Both the position numbers and the translations under genes were made by a program. The notes under the pieces were generated by a model. It had not been told where the DNA came from. It was given only the letters and a program-made list of their open reading frames with translations, and did not search any database. Source: Odontesthes bonariensis (taxonomy: Eukaryota > Chordata > Actinopteri > Atheriniformes > Atherinopsidae). From it: DNA of 64,000 nucleotides. The DNA is taken from positions 33,654,197-33,718,196 of the forward strand of contig NC_134509.1 of assembly GCF_027942865.1 (NCBI RefSeq). Direction: 5' to 3'. How positions within the stretch are numbered: position 1 is the stretch's first letter; every line of letters starts with the position of its first letter. Shown piece after piece: positions 37,526 to 49,500 of this stretch.

Positions 37526-38390
37526 GTTACCGACAGGCTTTTCCAGCAGATATGCTGTCGAAGTCTCGCGGGTGTGCGCGCACCAACAGCCGGTTACGCT
37601 CTCGTCTCGCTTGTTTAGCCGTTAGCTTCGCCAATTAAGCTAACTCGGGCTTTCTAAGATCTCGGAGCTGCAGCGTTCTCGGTGTGAAAACCTCGGTGAG
37701 TTAATAGATTCGGGCAGTTTACCACCCCCACATGTGTTCTGGTTAAACTTGTGAATGGATCGAGGCAGGACGTCTCAGTCACAACATTGCACGTTTGTGG
37801 GTAATACTCTACGGTGTGTCAGGAGGGACAAAAAGCAGCGCCCAGACCAAAGCGCAAAAGGCTTTATCATCACAAAATCATTTATTTGAGCTCTAAAGCA
37901 GAATGAAAATTAATATTAAACGTTTGCTATACAACACAATTAAAATATATATTTTTCAATCAACGATTTTTGACTGAAACATTGATATTTTTGTACTAAA
38001 CATTTGATACATTTACAACAAGTGCCCACTAGGTGTTGTTTTAAAAAAGTGTAAAAGTCAAAAACTCCAACATGCTGAACATACAGTGATGGCACATAAA
38101 ATATAAAGGAATCAACACATTTTCTTTTTGACAATGAGCACACATCTTTATCTTTTACAGAATAAGTTAATACAGACATTGATCTGACAGCAGTTTTACT
38201 TCATAAAAAGATAACTTTAAAACATGCTAACGGAATAAATTAAATGTCTCTTCTCGTCTCTAAACCTCTTTCTTCAGAGGTTTCCCTTTTTAAAAATATT
38301 ACATGAAAAGTGGACACTGGTGCACAAAGGAAAATGAAAACTGATTTTGTTTTTGTGTGGACATGCCTCTGTGACTGATGCTCATGTGGC
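37526..38390. other. thumpd1 promoter side and eri2 3' UTR
   Basis: The thumpd1 start and the eri2 stop are 865 bp apart on the same strand. The first 300 bp upstream of thumpd1 is relatively GC-rich. A plus-strand TTTATT at 37881-37886 reads AATAAA on the minus strand and is a likely eri2 poly(A) signal, giving a 3' UTR of about 0.5 kb. Confidence 0.5.
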
Positions 38391-41300
38391 TCAACAGCTT
38401 TTTCTCAGTGCTGCTCTGTGGGCTGGACGTTGGGGGACAGAAGTATTAATCTGACAGAGTGACACAGAGGACCTCAAAGCAGGAGAAGGACTCCTCATCA
38501 GAGCCGACTCCCACTTAAAAAACTCGCACCCTTTCTCCATCCTGCCTCCGCCACCTGAGCGGCGGACCGCACAGCAATAAAACCCCCGGCCGTGGTTTGG
38601 GCCGCCGTTTGACACGACCTGCCGCTTTGCACGGCGCCCGCATGCACACAGAGGGGAGGTGATCTTCTGTGGTCCTTTAGCTGGAGCAGAAACCCGGGAG
38701 CGATTGGCACGGCAGGAAAGTGTGTTGGCTGACAAAGAGGAGAGGTTGGTGTTGGGGGTGTGCAGGGAAGCAAATGTAGAGCGGTGGGAAGAGCCTGCAG
38801 CCTGCTTTGCTGGCTCAGAGTAGATGGTAAATGATGTCTTATGTGGCTGCGTGTGTTTTGCGATGATTGGTTTGGGCCCGAAGGAGGAGGTGTTTGGGGT
38901 TGAAGTCTTTCCAGGCACAAAGGGCTTAGGCCTGACTGTCTCTTCATTTTTATGAAGCCCTTTGAACTGGAGGTGAAGGTCTTCAGAGCTTATAAGGCCT
39001 GTTTTGCGCTGATTTAAACAGCTCCAATTAACAGGTTTAGGCACAGCAAAATATGATGTTGTTGGCTGTATCATTTCCTTTTTGTGAGTCCAGAGCTTGA
39101 CATGTGAGTCTGATGTCTTCATAGATTCACAGATAACTGATGAATCGCTGGGGATATTTTGCATTTCAGAGTTGCGTCCAGCACTCACAGACCCTCTCAT
39201 CTTGTGCTCAACTGTGGATGGATGTGCCGGTGAATGTGAATGAGATAGCTCTTCCCACTCGTAACATCCACTGTCAAAATCTGAAATGAACTCCGGGTCA
39301 CAGTCTCTGTCCATTCCATCTGTAACATCATCACCCTCCAACACCACATCATCATAAGAGCCACACCTCTCCTCTGCTTCCACCAAGAGTTCTGCATTCT
39401 CCTCCTTTTCATCCATAGGTGCCGTTTTTGAGGTTTGGTTCAGCTGAGGCAGAGTTGAAAAGCAGCCGACGCTCGTAGAGCACAGAACATGGCTGCTGTT
39501 ATTGTGAGGTGAGGTACAGTTTATCAAAGCTGTGGATGAAAGCTTAGCAACACCGTGTGTTGTAGCTGAGCCGCGGCTGTGTCCCCACAGTGGCGCTGGT
39601 GTGACAGTCAGCAGCGTCGTTGGTGAAATCAGGCTTCGACACGTCTGAACTTTTCCCTTTGTGCCTGCATTCCTTGTAATGTCCTCTGAACACGACTGTT
39701 TTTGAATAGTTTTGAGAGGAATTTTGGATGATAAGGGTTTGGACACATTTTCTTTTTCACTGATATCCAGATTTTCTTTGTTTTCTGCAGCACCAGTGGT
39801 GCTTCCAAACGTGGCTTTGACCATCACTGGGGTCTACGAGAAAGAAGAAGAGAAGATATCTATCAGTCACTTTAAAATAAAACCCCCACAGCCGCCCCCC
39901 CGCCAGGTTGGGCGGCTGTAGCTCAGTGGTTAGAGTCGGTCGTCCAATAACCGGAAGTTTGGCGGTTCGATTCCCACTCTCGCTTGGTGGAACTGATAGC
40001 TGGAGGGGTGTCAGTCCACCTCCTTGTCATGGCTGAGGTGCCCTTGAGCAAGGCACCGTACCCCCATGCTCCCCGGGCGCTTTCATGGCTGCCCACCGCT
40101 CCAGGTTGGCATCTGTCTCTGAGTGTGTGACCCTGTGCGTGTGTGTCAACAGGTGCCAAACCTGGATGGGTTAAAAGCGGAGGACCAATCTACCTTCGTG
40201 TACAAATAAAGTTACTCAACTTAACTTAAAGGGATAGTTCGCCTCTTTTGACATGAAGCTGTATGACATCCCATATTAGCAATATCATTTATGAACATTT
40301 TCTTACCCCCTGCTGCGTCCTGTGAGCCGAGTTCCGGCCTCGTTTTGGCGTTGACGAAGGTAGTTTTGCTTCTCAAAATAATATGCGTTCAAAAGAGTAA
40401 TACATTTGCATCACAAAATCGTTCTCCAGAAAAACGCTTTATTTTTGTGGCCCCAGCCAACTAGCCGGACTACCTTCGTCAATGCCAAAACGAGGCCAGA
40501 ACTCGGCTCACAGGAAGCAGCAGGGGGTAAGAAAATGTTCATAAATTATATTGCTAGTATGGGACGTCATACAGCTTCATGTCAAGAGGCGAACTATCCC
40601 TTTAAGGCAAATACAGCCAAATGCATAGGGGCGTCTTCCTCACAGAGGAAGCTCCTACCAATCGGAGGGCCGGTGGTTCTATGTTCATGGAAGTGTATCA
40701 TACTAAAGAAGGGCATCCTCTCACACCCACTAACTGAAAACATCCAGACTCCAATTTCACCTTCAGACTGACAGCTGATCCTTAAGGTTCACATTTTTGT
40801 TGCTCAAGGATATCTTATCGCCTTCAGAAAAGTTTCCCCGGCAAATACACCACCAACTTTAATATTTCTGTCTGAATTGTGTCACTGGGTTCTCTTTAGA
40901 TACCGTTAGGCTCCGTATAAAAATCTGCCGTTTTTTTTTTCAGGTTAATATAAAAATAGAAAAGAAATGAAAATCTAAAGAGATCACAAAATCTCAAACA
41001 CCACTGAAATCATCACGGCTTTACTTCAACAAGCCCCAACACAATTTCTGCAAGACTGAAGTATAAAATAAGTTAGAAAGCAGCAAGATCGACATTTTCT
41101 TCAGCCCAGTTTTCTGTTTAATTATTCAAATCAGTTTTAAAAGGTGTACTCTTTCTACAATAAAAACAATGAAAATGAGGTTCGTCCTTAAAAACCTCCG
41201 GAGGGATTTCAGGAGTCGGGGTTCATTAAGGACGTCATCGGGCGGCCACTCACCCTCTCCAGGCTTCGGGTGATCCTCATCACACACCCATCTCTCATCA

Positions 41301-43062
41301 TTCTCGCTGCCAACTGAGCGGTATTTCGGGCGTCATCCAAACCTGAGGTGGAGATAGGACGATGAAGAAGGGGTGAAGGTGCTTTATATGTAGGTATATC
41401 TCGGCTGGAGAATTTTCACTTATGATTTATTATTTTTTTATTCGTACCAGAATGTTCTCTCCCAGAAAACTGTATTCCTAGATCTTGAAGCGCCCCGTTC
41501 AGGCCTTTGGGTTTTCTGTTGTAAAAGAGCTGGAGATACAAAAAAAAGAAAGAATTGGAAACAGAAACATGTGCGGAGATGGTTGATTATTCATCTCAAT
41601 CTATTAAATAAAACATTTGCTCCTTATCCCCGCTTTGTGCAACTGTAAATTTAAAAATAAATGTAGTCACACTAAGACAAACATGGATATTGTATTGTTG
41701 TCTCTGTTAATCTAGGTGACAATTTGCTGGTATTTTGAATATTTTATGACAAAAAAAACCCAAAACAAACATAAAGAAAATAGTATAAAAAACAGAGAAG
41801 GTGAAAAGATACAACAAATAAAGTGGCACTTACCCTGTATGTGCTTCTCAGGTCTATCCAGCTATTCAGAACATCTGGTTTGTGAAGCTGCTTGCGTTTA
41901 CACTCGTACTGCAAACAAACTCCAAGATCCCAGTCTGTGCGACGCAGATGGAGGCACATTCAATCAAATGTGTTCTAAATCATTTTTCTTCTAATAGTTT
42001 TTCAATAATTATGAATATGATGAGGCTCGTGTAGTTTAACAGCAGCAAAATAAACAAACAAACAAGCTATTTTTACCTGACCACGTGAGGAAAGCACACA
42101 GTTTCTGTGAGGGCGAAGGCTCAGAACATGCCTGGCGTTTGTTGGGAAACGCCACTCCCGCCTCCAGCTGCAGGCTTTGCAGCCAGCGGTTGAACCGCGA
42201 GAGACAGATCTGAAGGGGGATTCCTGCCTCCACTTGCACCTGTTAGACATCAAATTACCATATGTCATGTTAAACTATATACCGTACCCGACTCTGTACT
42301 CAAACTGTTCTGCTAAAGCACAGAAACCTGTGTAATGCCAGTGAGCTCAGTGCAGAACTCAGACAGAATGGGGTGTTCCTGGGGTTGAACGTAGGCATGA
42401 AACTCAGACTCAACCTCCCCTGTAGACGTGTTCAGGAGAACAGCAGGGAACTCAACTGCAGAGGGAAGAAAGGACAGATGGTCAACGACAATAAACGTGG
42501 GGGAAAAAAAAGCTAATTTCAAAAGCCGAATCCCAAATATGTTACTTACTAATTTCCTGGCTGCAGTTTTTTTTTTCTCTCCAGCAAGTGGACTCAAAGT
42601 CAATCACAATCAAGTAGGAAAATATTTGATCTGAAAGAACAGAAACGGTCTTTACTCCTGTGGAAATCGTTAGGACCAGGTCTAAACTAATGAAATGTGA
42701 AATAATCGCACTCACTGGATACCATTGATTTCTTTGACCCGGAAGACTGACTCCGCTGCCTCAACAATCCTAATTTTCTATAGAGTTTAAAGCAAAGAGT
42801 CATTGTTAGTCCAAATCAACAGAAACTTCACCATAAACTTCTGAACCACAAAAATGTTATGACAGAGCATCAAACTATGCAAACAATTGCTGTATAAACT
42901 ATTTATAAGAAGATATAGTCGCCGCATTTAAAGGCTTCAAATGTGTAAATCTCCCAATTATTCGGCCCATGAATGTCTTTTACGACGAATTTCTTTGTCT
43001 CTCTACTTTTTTGGGGGATTAGCGTGCTAATTTACTTACTTTGCCAGTTTCTTTGTAGACAT
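38391..43062 (-). CDS. eri2: ERI1 exoribonuclease family member 2
   Basis: DEDDh-family 3'-5' exonuclease with a C-terminal GRF zinc finger. Exons: 43062-43040, 42777-42716, 42630-42550, 42455-42328, 42239-42077, 41934-41834, 41529-41448, 41342-41254, 39833-38391; 724 codons including stop. The N-terminus is MSTKKLAKKLGLLRQRSQ. ExoI motif: LIVIDFESTCW. ExoII region: ILSEFCTELTGIT, then FLTWSDWDLGVCLQYECKRK. ExoIII: SGREHSGLDDARNTAQLA, with His and Asp ligands. The large last exon encodes a low-complexity linker. It ends with a GRF finger of pattern CACG ... GFYCCAVR ... GCEFFKWES, which is likely nucleic-acid binding. The reading frame crosses an A10 run just after the ExoI motif. Human ERI2 is similar in length. 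The last intron carries a SINE and a palindromic MITE. Confidence 0.95.
39910..40225 (+). repeat. tRNA-derived SINE in the last eri2 intron
   Basis: The tRNA-like head has box A (TAGCTCAGTGGTTAGAG) and box B (GGTTCGATTCC). The body includes GAGGTGCCCTTGAGCAAGGC, well known from fish SINEs. The AATAAAG-containing tail ends just before the MITE at 40230. A decayed head of the same kind appears at about 40640-40690 (CAATCGGAGGGCCGGTGGTT). It is a SINE rather than a tRNA gene because no acceptor stem closes. Confidence 0.8.
40230..40601. mobile_element. Palindromic MITE with TTAA target duplication (copy 2)
   Basis: Begins AGGGATAGTTCGCCTCTTTT and ends with its inverse, AGAGGCGAACTATCCCT. It is flanked by TTAA at 40226-40229 and 40602-40605. 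The inverted arms are about 170 bp with a short centre. Same family as 14881-15368. Confidence 0.85.
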
Positions 43063-44251
43063 AGTTGTCACTTGAGCTGGAGCCGGTGAGATTTTTGTTA
43101 AATCTCTAAAACACAGAGCCTTTGGAGCTGTCTCAGGCTCTGATATCAAAGTGGAAAAAATAAAATAAAAAGAGCGCTGTTTTTAAAAAAAAAAAAAGTG
43201 TAGCATTAATAATTCTGAGCTCGATTAGCTAGTTCTGCAAGTCAGCAAGGTCGAAACAAAAAGTCGATCACAGAAAAAGCTGCGGTGTTTTTATCTAAAG
43301 CGACAGAGCTGCTGGTCAGCTGTTTATTTCAGAATAAAACCCCGTAGTGGGCATTTTTTGCGTCACGTACAGGACAGCATATCTGTGACATGTCATAGAC
43401 ATAAACTAACAAAATGAAACGGAAAAACGGCAGAAAAACTACAAATTCACCACTATATACGCATCACAGAGGACAAAATAATCTTATTTTGAAAGTTGCA
43501 GAACGGAAGTACTGTCAACGGTTTCCGCTTTCACTCTAACGTGCTTTTAGCAATGTGTTCCAAGCACTGAGCTGTGGTGGTGTGGACTCAGCTGGACCTT
43601 TAACACCTGGTTTCTTGCTTAATGTTTCCTCTCTTAACTGTTCCAAAGACTACAGAGTACGTAGAAACTACAAATGTGCGTGACATTTTTAAATAGTTCA
43701 CAAAGTGTTTAGCTTTGAGTGTTTCTGCTACTCCAATGATAAATGACGAAGCTGACCCTCAAGATGTTTAAGCAGTGGTACCCAAAGCCCCTTATATGGT
43801 TAGAATACTTCTAACATTTTGAACAATCATCTGATATTTGCTATAGTTTCGTATTGGTAGATATACTAGTTGAAATACTTGTTTCAGTAGCTATCTCTTA
43901 CTGGTTATCATGCTGTATAGTCTTAATTACATTTCAAGTTAGGTTTCATCTAGATTTCTGTTTGTGTTTAGTTTACTTTTAATTGAAGCGTACCAATCTA
44001 TAATTTTGGTAAACACGGGTCAAATTAAGTAAAAGACCAAAATCTTGATAAAGAATAACTGACAGTGTTTGATTAAAATTTGCCTGATAGGAAACGACAC
44101 ACATTAGGAAATGCTTAATAGATTTTATAGTTTGATCCAGCCTAAGCAAGAGTTGGGTTTTTCTACTTTCTTTGATACCTACGAACCATGTACATTTACA
44201 ATGCATTTTTAAAATATTGTTTTACCTCTCTGAAGAAAGATCAGCTTGAAC
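43063..44251. promoter_or_regulatory. Shared eri2/rexo5 intergenic region (head to head)
   Basis: About 1.2 kb separates the two divergent start codons, so the promoters of both genes should lie here. A conserved-looking TATA box or CpG island is not obvious by eye. The sequence is AT-rich from 43.7 to 44.2 kb. Confidence 0.45.
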
Positions 44252-46435
44252 ATGGAGCCTTCCTCATCATCATCGGCAGCAGCAGCGAGCAGCAGAAAGA
44301 AGAGAAAGAACAGAGAAGCACACGAGGAGGCCAAAAGATTGAAGGCAGACCCAGGAGGTGATGAAGCGCCGCAGTGTGGACGTCCCTCTGGTTCTCCGAG
44401 GATCTCACCACTGCTCGACCGCCTTCAGCAGTCAATCACGCTAACTGAGCTGACAGAGCTTCTCCATTTTGCTGCGCTGGGGAAAAAAGGAGGCATCAAA
44501 CAGCCCAGGTAACGACAGGTGGCGATAATGTGTTCTCTACCCCATCAGCTGCTGTCACATAATTCTCTGTAATTAACTCAGACTGTGTCCCTGTGCTCCG
44601 GTCAGTAGACTAATAATACATTATTTCTTGTCTTTTGGTCTGCGTCCTCCTGCCTCTCGCAGTTGGTGCCGTCTCAGCCATCAAAGAAAGGTTGAGGGTT
44701 TAAACATTGTGATTGTGGAAGGTCTGACGCAGAACGACTTCTATAAGAACTACCTCAGCATGAAACACCTTCGGACCAACTACACCACTGTAAGTTACAA
44801 CCAGAGAGAGCGGGAATGTACCGGCATAGATCACGTAAAGTAAAAAATTATTTACATTTTTTTTGTTTCCAATTGGATTCTTATAGAGGGTCACCTTCAC
44901 TCCGTCATCCAACAACGTAGCCTCTGAAATCTTCAGCAGGGAAGTTCCTGAAGTGGACTTTTTATCAGTCTCCAAACCAGACGAGAAGCTGCACAGAGGT
45001 GATCCAAAATGACTACCCTCACCAGTGGGCTTTTCCAATTCATTCTGTTTTTGTGTGTTTGAATGAATCACATGAATACTCATTACTCGATGATGGCATT
45101 TAGTCAGATATATTATTTCTCTTAAAGGTTTTTTTTTTTTTCGTGTTTTTACTCTTTGTTAAATTTGCTCTTGTATTTGTGGGGTTATTTTCTGTCCTGC
45201 TGCAGCGGTGAAACATCACCCGGTTATCAACACTTATGGGACTCGAAGGAGAGGATTAGCTGCATATGTTCTCAGCCAGGAAGAGAAGATGAAGAACCAC
45301 TATCCCATCAAGGGTGAGGAAAGTTTGATTTTACATTTTGAAAACGAACGTGTACTTGGTATGAATTAGAGGGCATGTTTGTTTTATGTAGTTAGACATT
45401 TTATCACTGATTAACCCAGAAAAAAACAAAACAAACTGATGCTTTTACAATGATGGGTCACTTTGTCACAGCAAGGCAAATTTGAATGATGTACATGTGA
45501 AAGCAACATTCCTCTAACTCTTTCAAGTCTTTTTTACTGCCACAGTGCTCCAAACTGTATCTTATGCATTTTATCTACATGCTCACACTGAATTTTCAGC
45601 CATTTATTTATTTCTTTTTTTAAATCTATCCAGACTAGGAGCTCAGTTTGTGAAGTGAAAACTCAAATTTAGTGAGGGCAAAATGAATGTTCAGATTTAG
45701 GCAGCTCAGCATACTCGTTTTTTAACCTTTCTTTTTGTGTCTTTTGACACAGGAATGCCAGCCTTTGAGGACTTTGTGAGTACGGACAGCGCTGAGTCTG
45801 TAACCAACAGCAGCCCTCTGTATGGACTTGACTGTGAAATGGTGAGGTTCTCTCAAATATATGATCAATTCCCCCTTTAACCACTGAATCCTTTCTTCTA
45901 ACAAGCTGTGTGACTCGCAATCTGTGTGGCAATATATACTCCCTTCTTAAAAGCAGATGCTGTCCAAATTGTTGACTGGATATCTCTTTTTAATTATCTG
46001 TTTCCCAGTATTTCACTGGGCTTAACTGTGAATTGGAAACATCTGCTCACCTGTCGTTGATGTGTCACTGACCTGGCCTGTTTGTAGCTACAGTGGTTCA
46101 AAGTTACCTGTGATGCACTTACCTGTTACCTGTGAGAAATGTGAATCCATTGTGCAGCTGCACAAATAACCAAATTCACACCACTCTTTGTCATCCAGCC
46201 CCTCTACATTTTTTTGTTTTATTACATTCTCCTTCTGCTGCTCCAAGCAGTCCATCATTGTGTTTATGTTGCGTTTCAGTGCCAAACAGAGAAGGGATAT
46301 GAGCTGACTCGCGTCTCTCTGGTGGACAGTGATGGGAATTGTATGCTGGATGATCTTGTGAAACCCCAGAGTCGCGTCTTCAACTACCTCACAAAGTACA
46401 TTTACAGGCACACTCTATCTTTCTCTGTCTCACAG

Positions 46436-46500
<65 letters not shown>

Positions 46501-49500
46501 CTGTGGACAAACTGAAGCTTTATGGCTACAGTAACCTACAGGAGGGGGTCTGCAGAAGCCCTCCTGCAGCTGATATGAAATTTGTTACATCTTTTAATTC
46601 AACTTACAGGAGGGGGTCTGCAGAAGCCCTCCTGCAGCTGATATGAAATTTGTTACATCTTTTAATTCAATTCAATTCAATTAATTTTTATTTATATAGC
46701 GCCAAAGACAACAAATGTCATCTCAAGGCACTTAAATAGTATAGTCCAATTCAAGCCAAACGGAATTCAATTCATTGTAATCATTTTAGGCTCGTGTAAA
46801 GGCACAGTTTTCCATGCAGTCCATTTTGTTGACAACATCATGTACTATGCTCAAATGTTAAAAAACACATTTCTGCTCCCAACATTGCTGGGTGCTTCCT
46901 AACAGGTTCTCTGGTATCACTGCAGCGATGTTGCAACCTATCAAAACCACCCTGCAGGATGTTCAAGCAAAGCTTAAAATGCTGTTGCCAAGAGACGCAG
47001 TTCTGGTGGGCCATTCCCTCGACAATGATCTCGTGGCTTTAAAAGTGAGTAGTCATCTTTAGGTATCTGTTTCCTCAGTGTGTAACAACGATTGACTGGA
47101 AAGATTTAGGTCCGACGGAACAGGAAAGGTTTGTATCCATCCATCCATCATCTTCCGCTTCTCCAGGGGTCGAGTCACGGGGGCAGCAGCTTGAGCAGAG
47201 AAACCCAGACGTCCCTGTCCCCGGCCACTTCCTCCAGCTCTTCTGGGGGGACCCCAAGGCGTTCCCAGGCCAGCCGAGAAACATAGTCTCTCCAACGTGT
47301 CCTGGGTCTTCCCCGGGGCCTCCTCCCAGTGGGACGGGCCCGGAACACCTCACCAGGGAGGCGTCCAGGAGGCATCCTAACCAGATGCCCGAGCCACCTC
47401 ATCTGACTCCTCTCGATGCGGAGGAGCAGCGGTTCTACTCTGAGCCCCTCCTGGATGACCGAGCTTCTCACCCTATCTCTAAGGGAGAGCCCAGACACCC
47501 TGCGGAGGAAACTCATTTCGGCTGCTTGTATTCGCGATCTCGTTCTTTCGGTCACTAGCCACAGCTCGTGACCATAGGTGAGGGTAGGAACATAGATTGA
47601 CCGGTAAATCGAGAGCTTCGCCTTCTGGCTCAGCTCCTTCTTCACCACGACGGGCCGGTGCAGAGCCCACATCACTGCAGACGCCGCACCAATCTGTCTG
47701 TCAATCTCCTGCTCCATTCGTCCCTCACTCGTGAACAAGACTCCGAGAGGGCATTCCACCCTTTTCCGGCCGAGGACCATGGTCTCAGATTTGGAGGTGC
47801 TGATGGTCATCCCAGCCGCTTCACACTCGGCTGCGAACCGCTCCAGTGAGAGCTGAAGGTCACGACCTGACGACGCCAACAGAACCACATCGTCCGCAAA
47901 AAGCAGAGACCCGATTCTGAGGTCGCCAAACCGGACCCCCTCAACGCCCTGGCTGCGCCAAGAAATTCTGTCCATAAAAATTATGAACAGAATCGGTGAC
48001 AAAGGGCAGCCCTGACGGAGTCCAACCCTCACAGGAAACATGTCCGACTTACTGCCGGCAATGCGGACCAAACTCTGACACCGGTCATACAGAGACCGAA
48101 CGGCCCATATCAAGGGGTCCGGCACTCCATACTCCCGGAGCACCCCCCACAAGAGTCCCCGAGGGACACGGTCGAACGCCTAGACCGGTTGGGCGAACTC
48201 CCATGCACCCTCCAGGATCCTGCCGAGGGTATAGAGCTGGTCCACTGTTCCACGGTCAGGACGAAAACCACACTGCACCTCCTGAATCCGAGATTCGATT
48301 ATCCGGCGGATCCTCCTCTCCAGTACCCCCGAATAGACCTTACCAGGGAGGCTGAGGAGTGTGATCCCCCTATAGTTGGAACACACCCTCTGGTCCCCTT
48401 TTTTAAAGAGGGGGACCACCACCCCGATCTGCCAGTCCAGAGGCCCCCGATGTCCACGCGATGCTGCAGAGGCGTGCCAACCAAGACAGCCCTACAACAT
48501 CCAGAGCCTTGAGGAACTCAGGACGAACCTCATCCACCCCTGGGGCCTTGCCACCGAGGAGTTTTTTGACCACCTCTGCAACCTCAGCCCCAGAAATGGG
48601 AGGCCCCAAGTCCAAGCTCCCCAACTCTGCTTCCTCATCGGAAGGCGTGTCGGTAGGATTGAGGAGTCCCTCGAAGTATTCCCCCGACCGAATCACGACG
48701 TCCCTAGTTGAGGTCAGCAGAGCCCCGCCCTCACTATACACGGTGTTGACGGTGCACCGCTTTCCCCCCTGAGCCGCCGGATGGTGGACCAGAAACTCTT
48801 CGAGGCCGTCCGGAAATCATTCTCCATGGCCTCCCCGAACTCCTCCCAAGCCCGAGTTTTTTTCTTGGCCTGTCGGTACCCATCAGCTGCTTCCAGAGTC
48901 CCACTGGCCTAAAAGGCCCGATAGGACTCCTTCTTCAGCTTGACGGCTTCCCTCACCACTGGTGTCCACCAGCGGGTTCGGGGATTGCCACCACGACAGG
49001 CACCGACCACCTTACAGCCACAGCTCTGGTCGGCCGCCTCAACAATGGAGTCACGGAACAGATCGGGGGGGGGCGTTCCTCCCAATCACGCCCTTCCAGG
49101 TCTCACTGTCATTGCCCACGTGAGCATTGAAGTCCCCCAGCAGGACGAGGGAGTCTCTTGGAGGAGCACTCTCTAGTGCCTCCTCCAGGGACTCCAAAAA
49201 GTGTGGGTACTCTGAACTGCTGTTCGGTGCATAAGCACAAACAACATTCAGGACCCGTTCCCCCACCCTAAGGCGGAGGGAGGCTACCCTCTCGTCTACC
49301 GAGGTAAACCCCAATGTACAGGCGCACAGCCAGGGGGCAATAAGTATGTCCACACCTGCTATACGCCTCTCACCACGGGCAACTCCAGAGTGGAAGAGAG
49401 TCCAACCCCTCTCGAGGAGGCTGGTTTCGGAGCCCAAGCTATGCGTCGAGGTGAGTCCAACTATATCTAGCCGGAACCGCTCAGCCTCGCGCACCAGCTC

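Noticed and set aside
38498..38947. Large alternative frame on the same strand as the eri2 last exon
   Set aside because: It overlaps the GRF-finger frame, has Pro/Ser-rich composition typical of a shadow frame and lacks motifs.
39910..39990. Possible tRNA genes (box A and box B) here and at 25741 and 50974
   Set aside because: Acceptor stems do not pair, and each is followed by SINE body and A-rich tail; two share one family.
42541..42602. eri2 frame reading EKKKTAARKLV after the ExoI motif
   Set aside because: It is out of frame with the preceding TCW codons once the ten A residues are counted; the NCSQEI frame joins the next exon correctly.
44246..44251. Earlier rexo5 start at 44246
   Set aside because: The codon there is TTG; the first ATG is at 44252.
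46442..46499. Short direct repeats suggestive of a CRISPR-like array
   Set aside because: Dinucleotide and tetranucleotide microsatellites in a vertebrate genome; no spacers.
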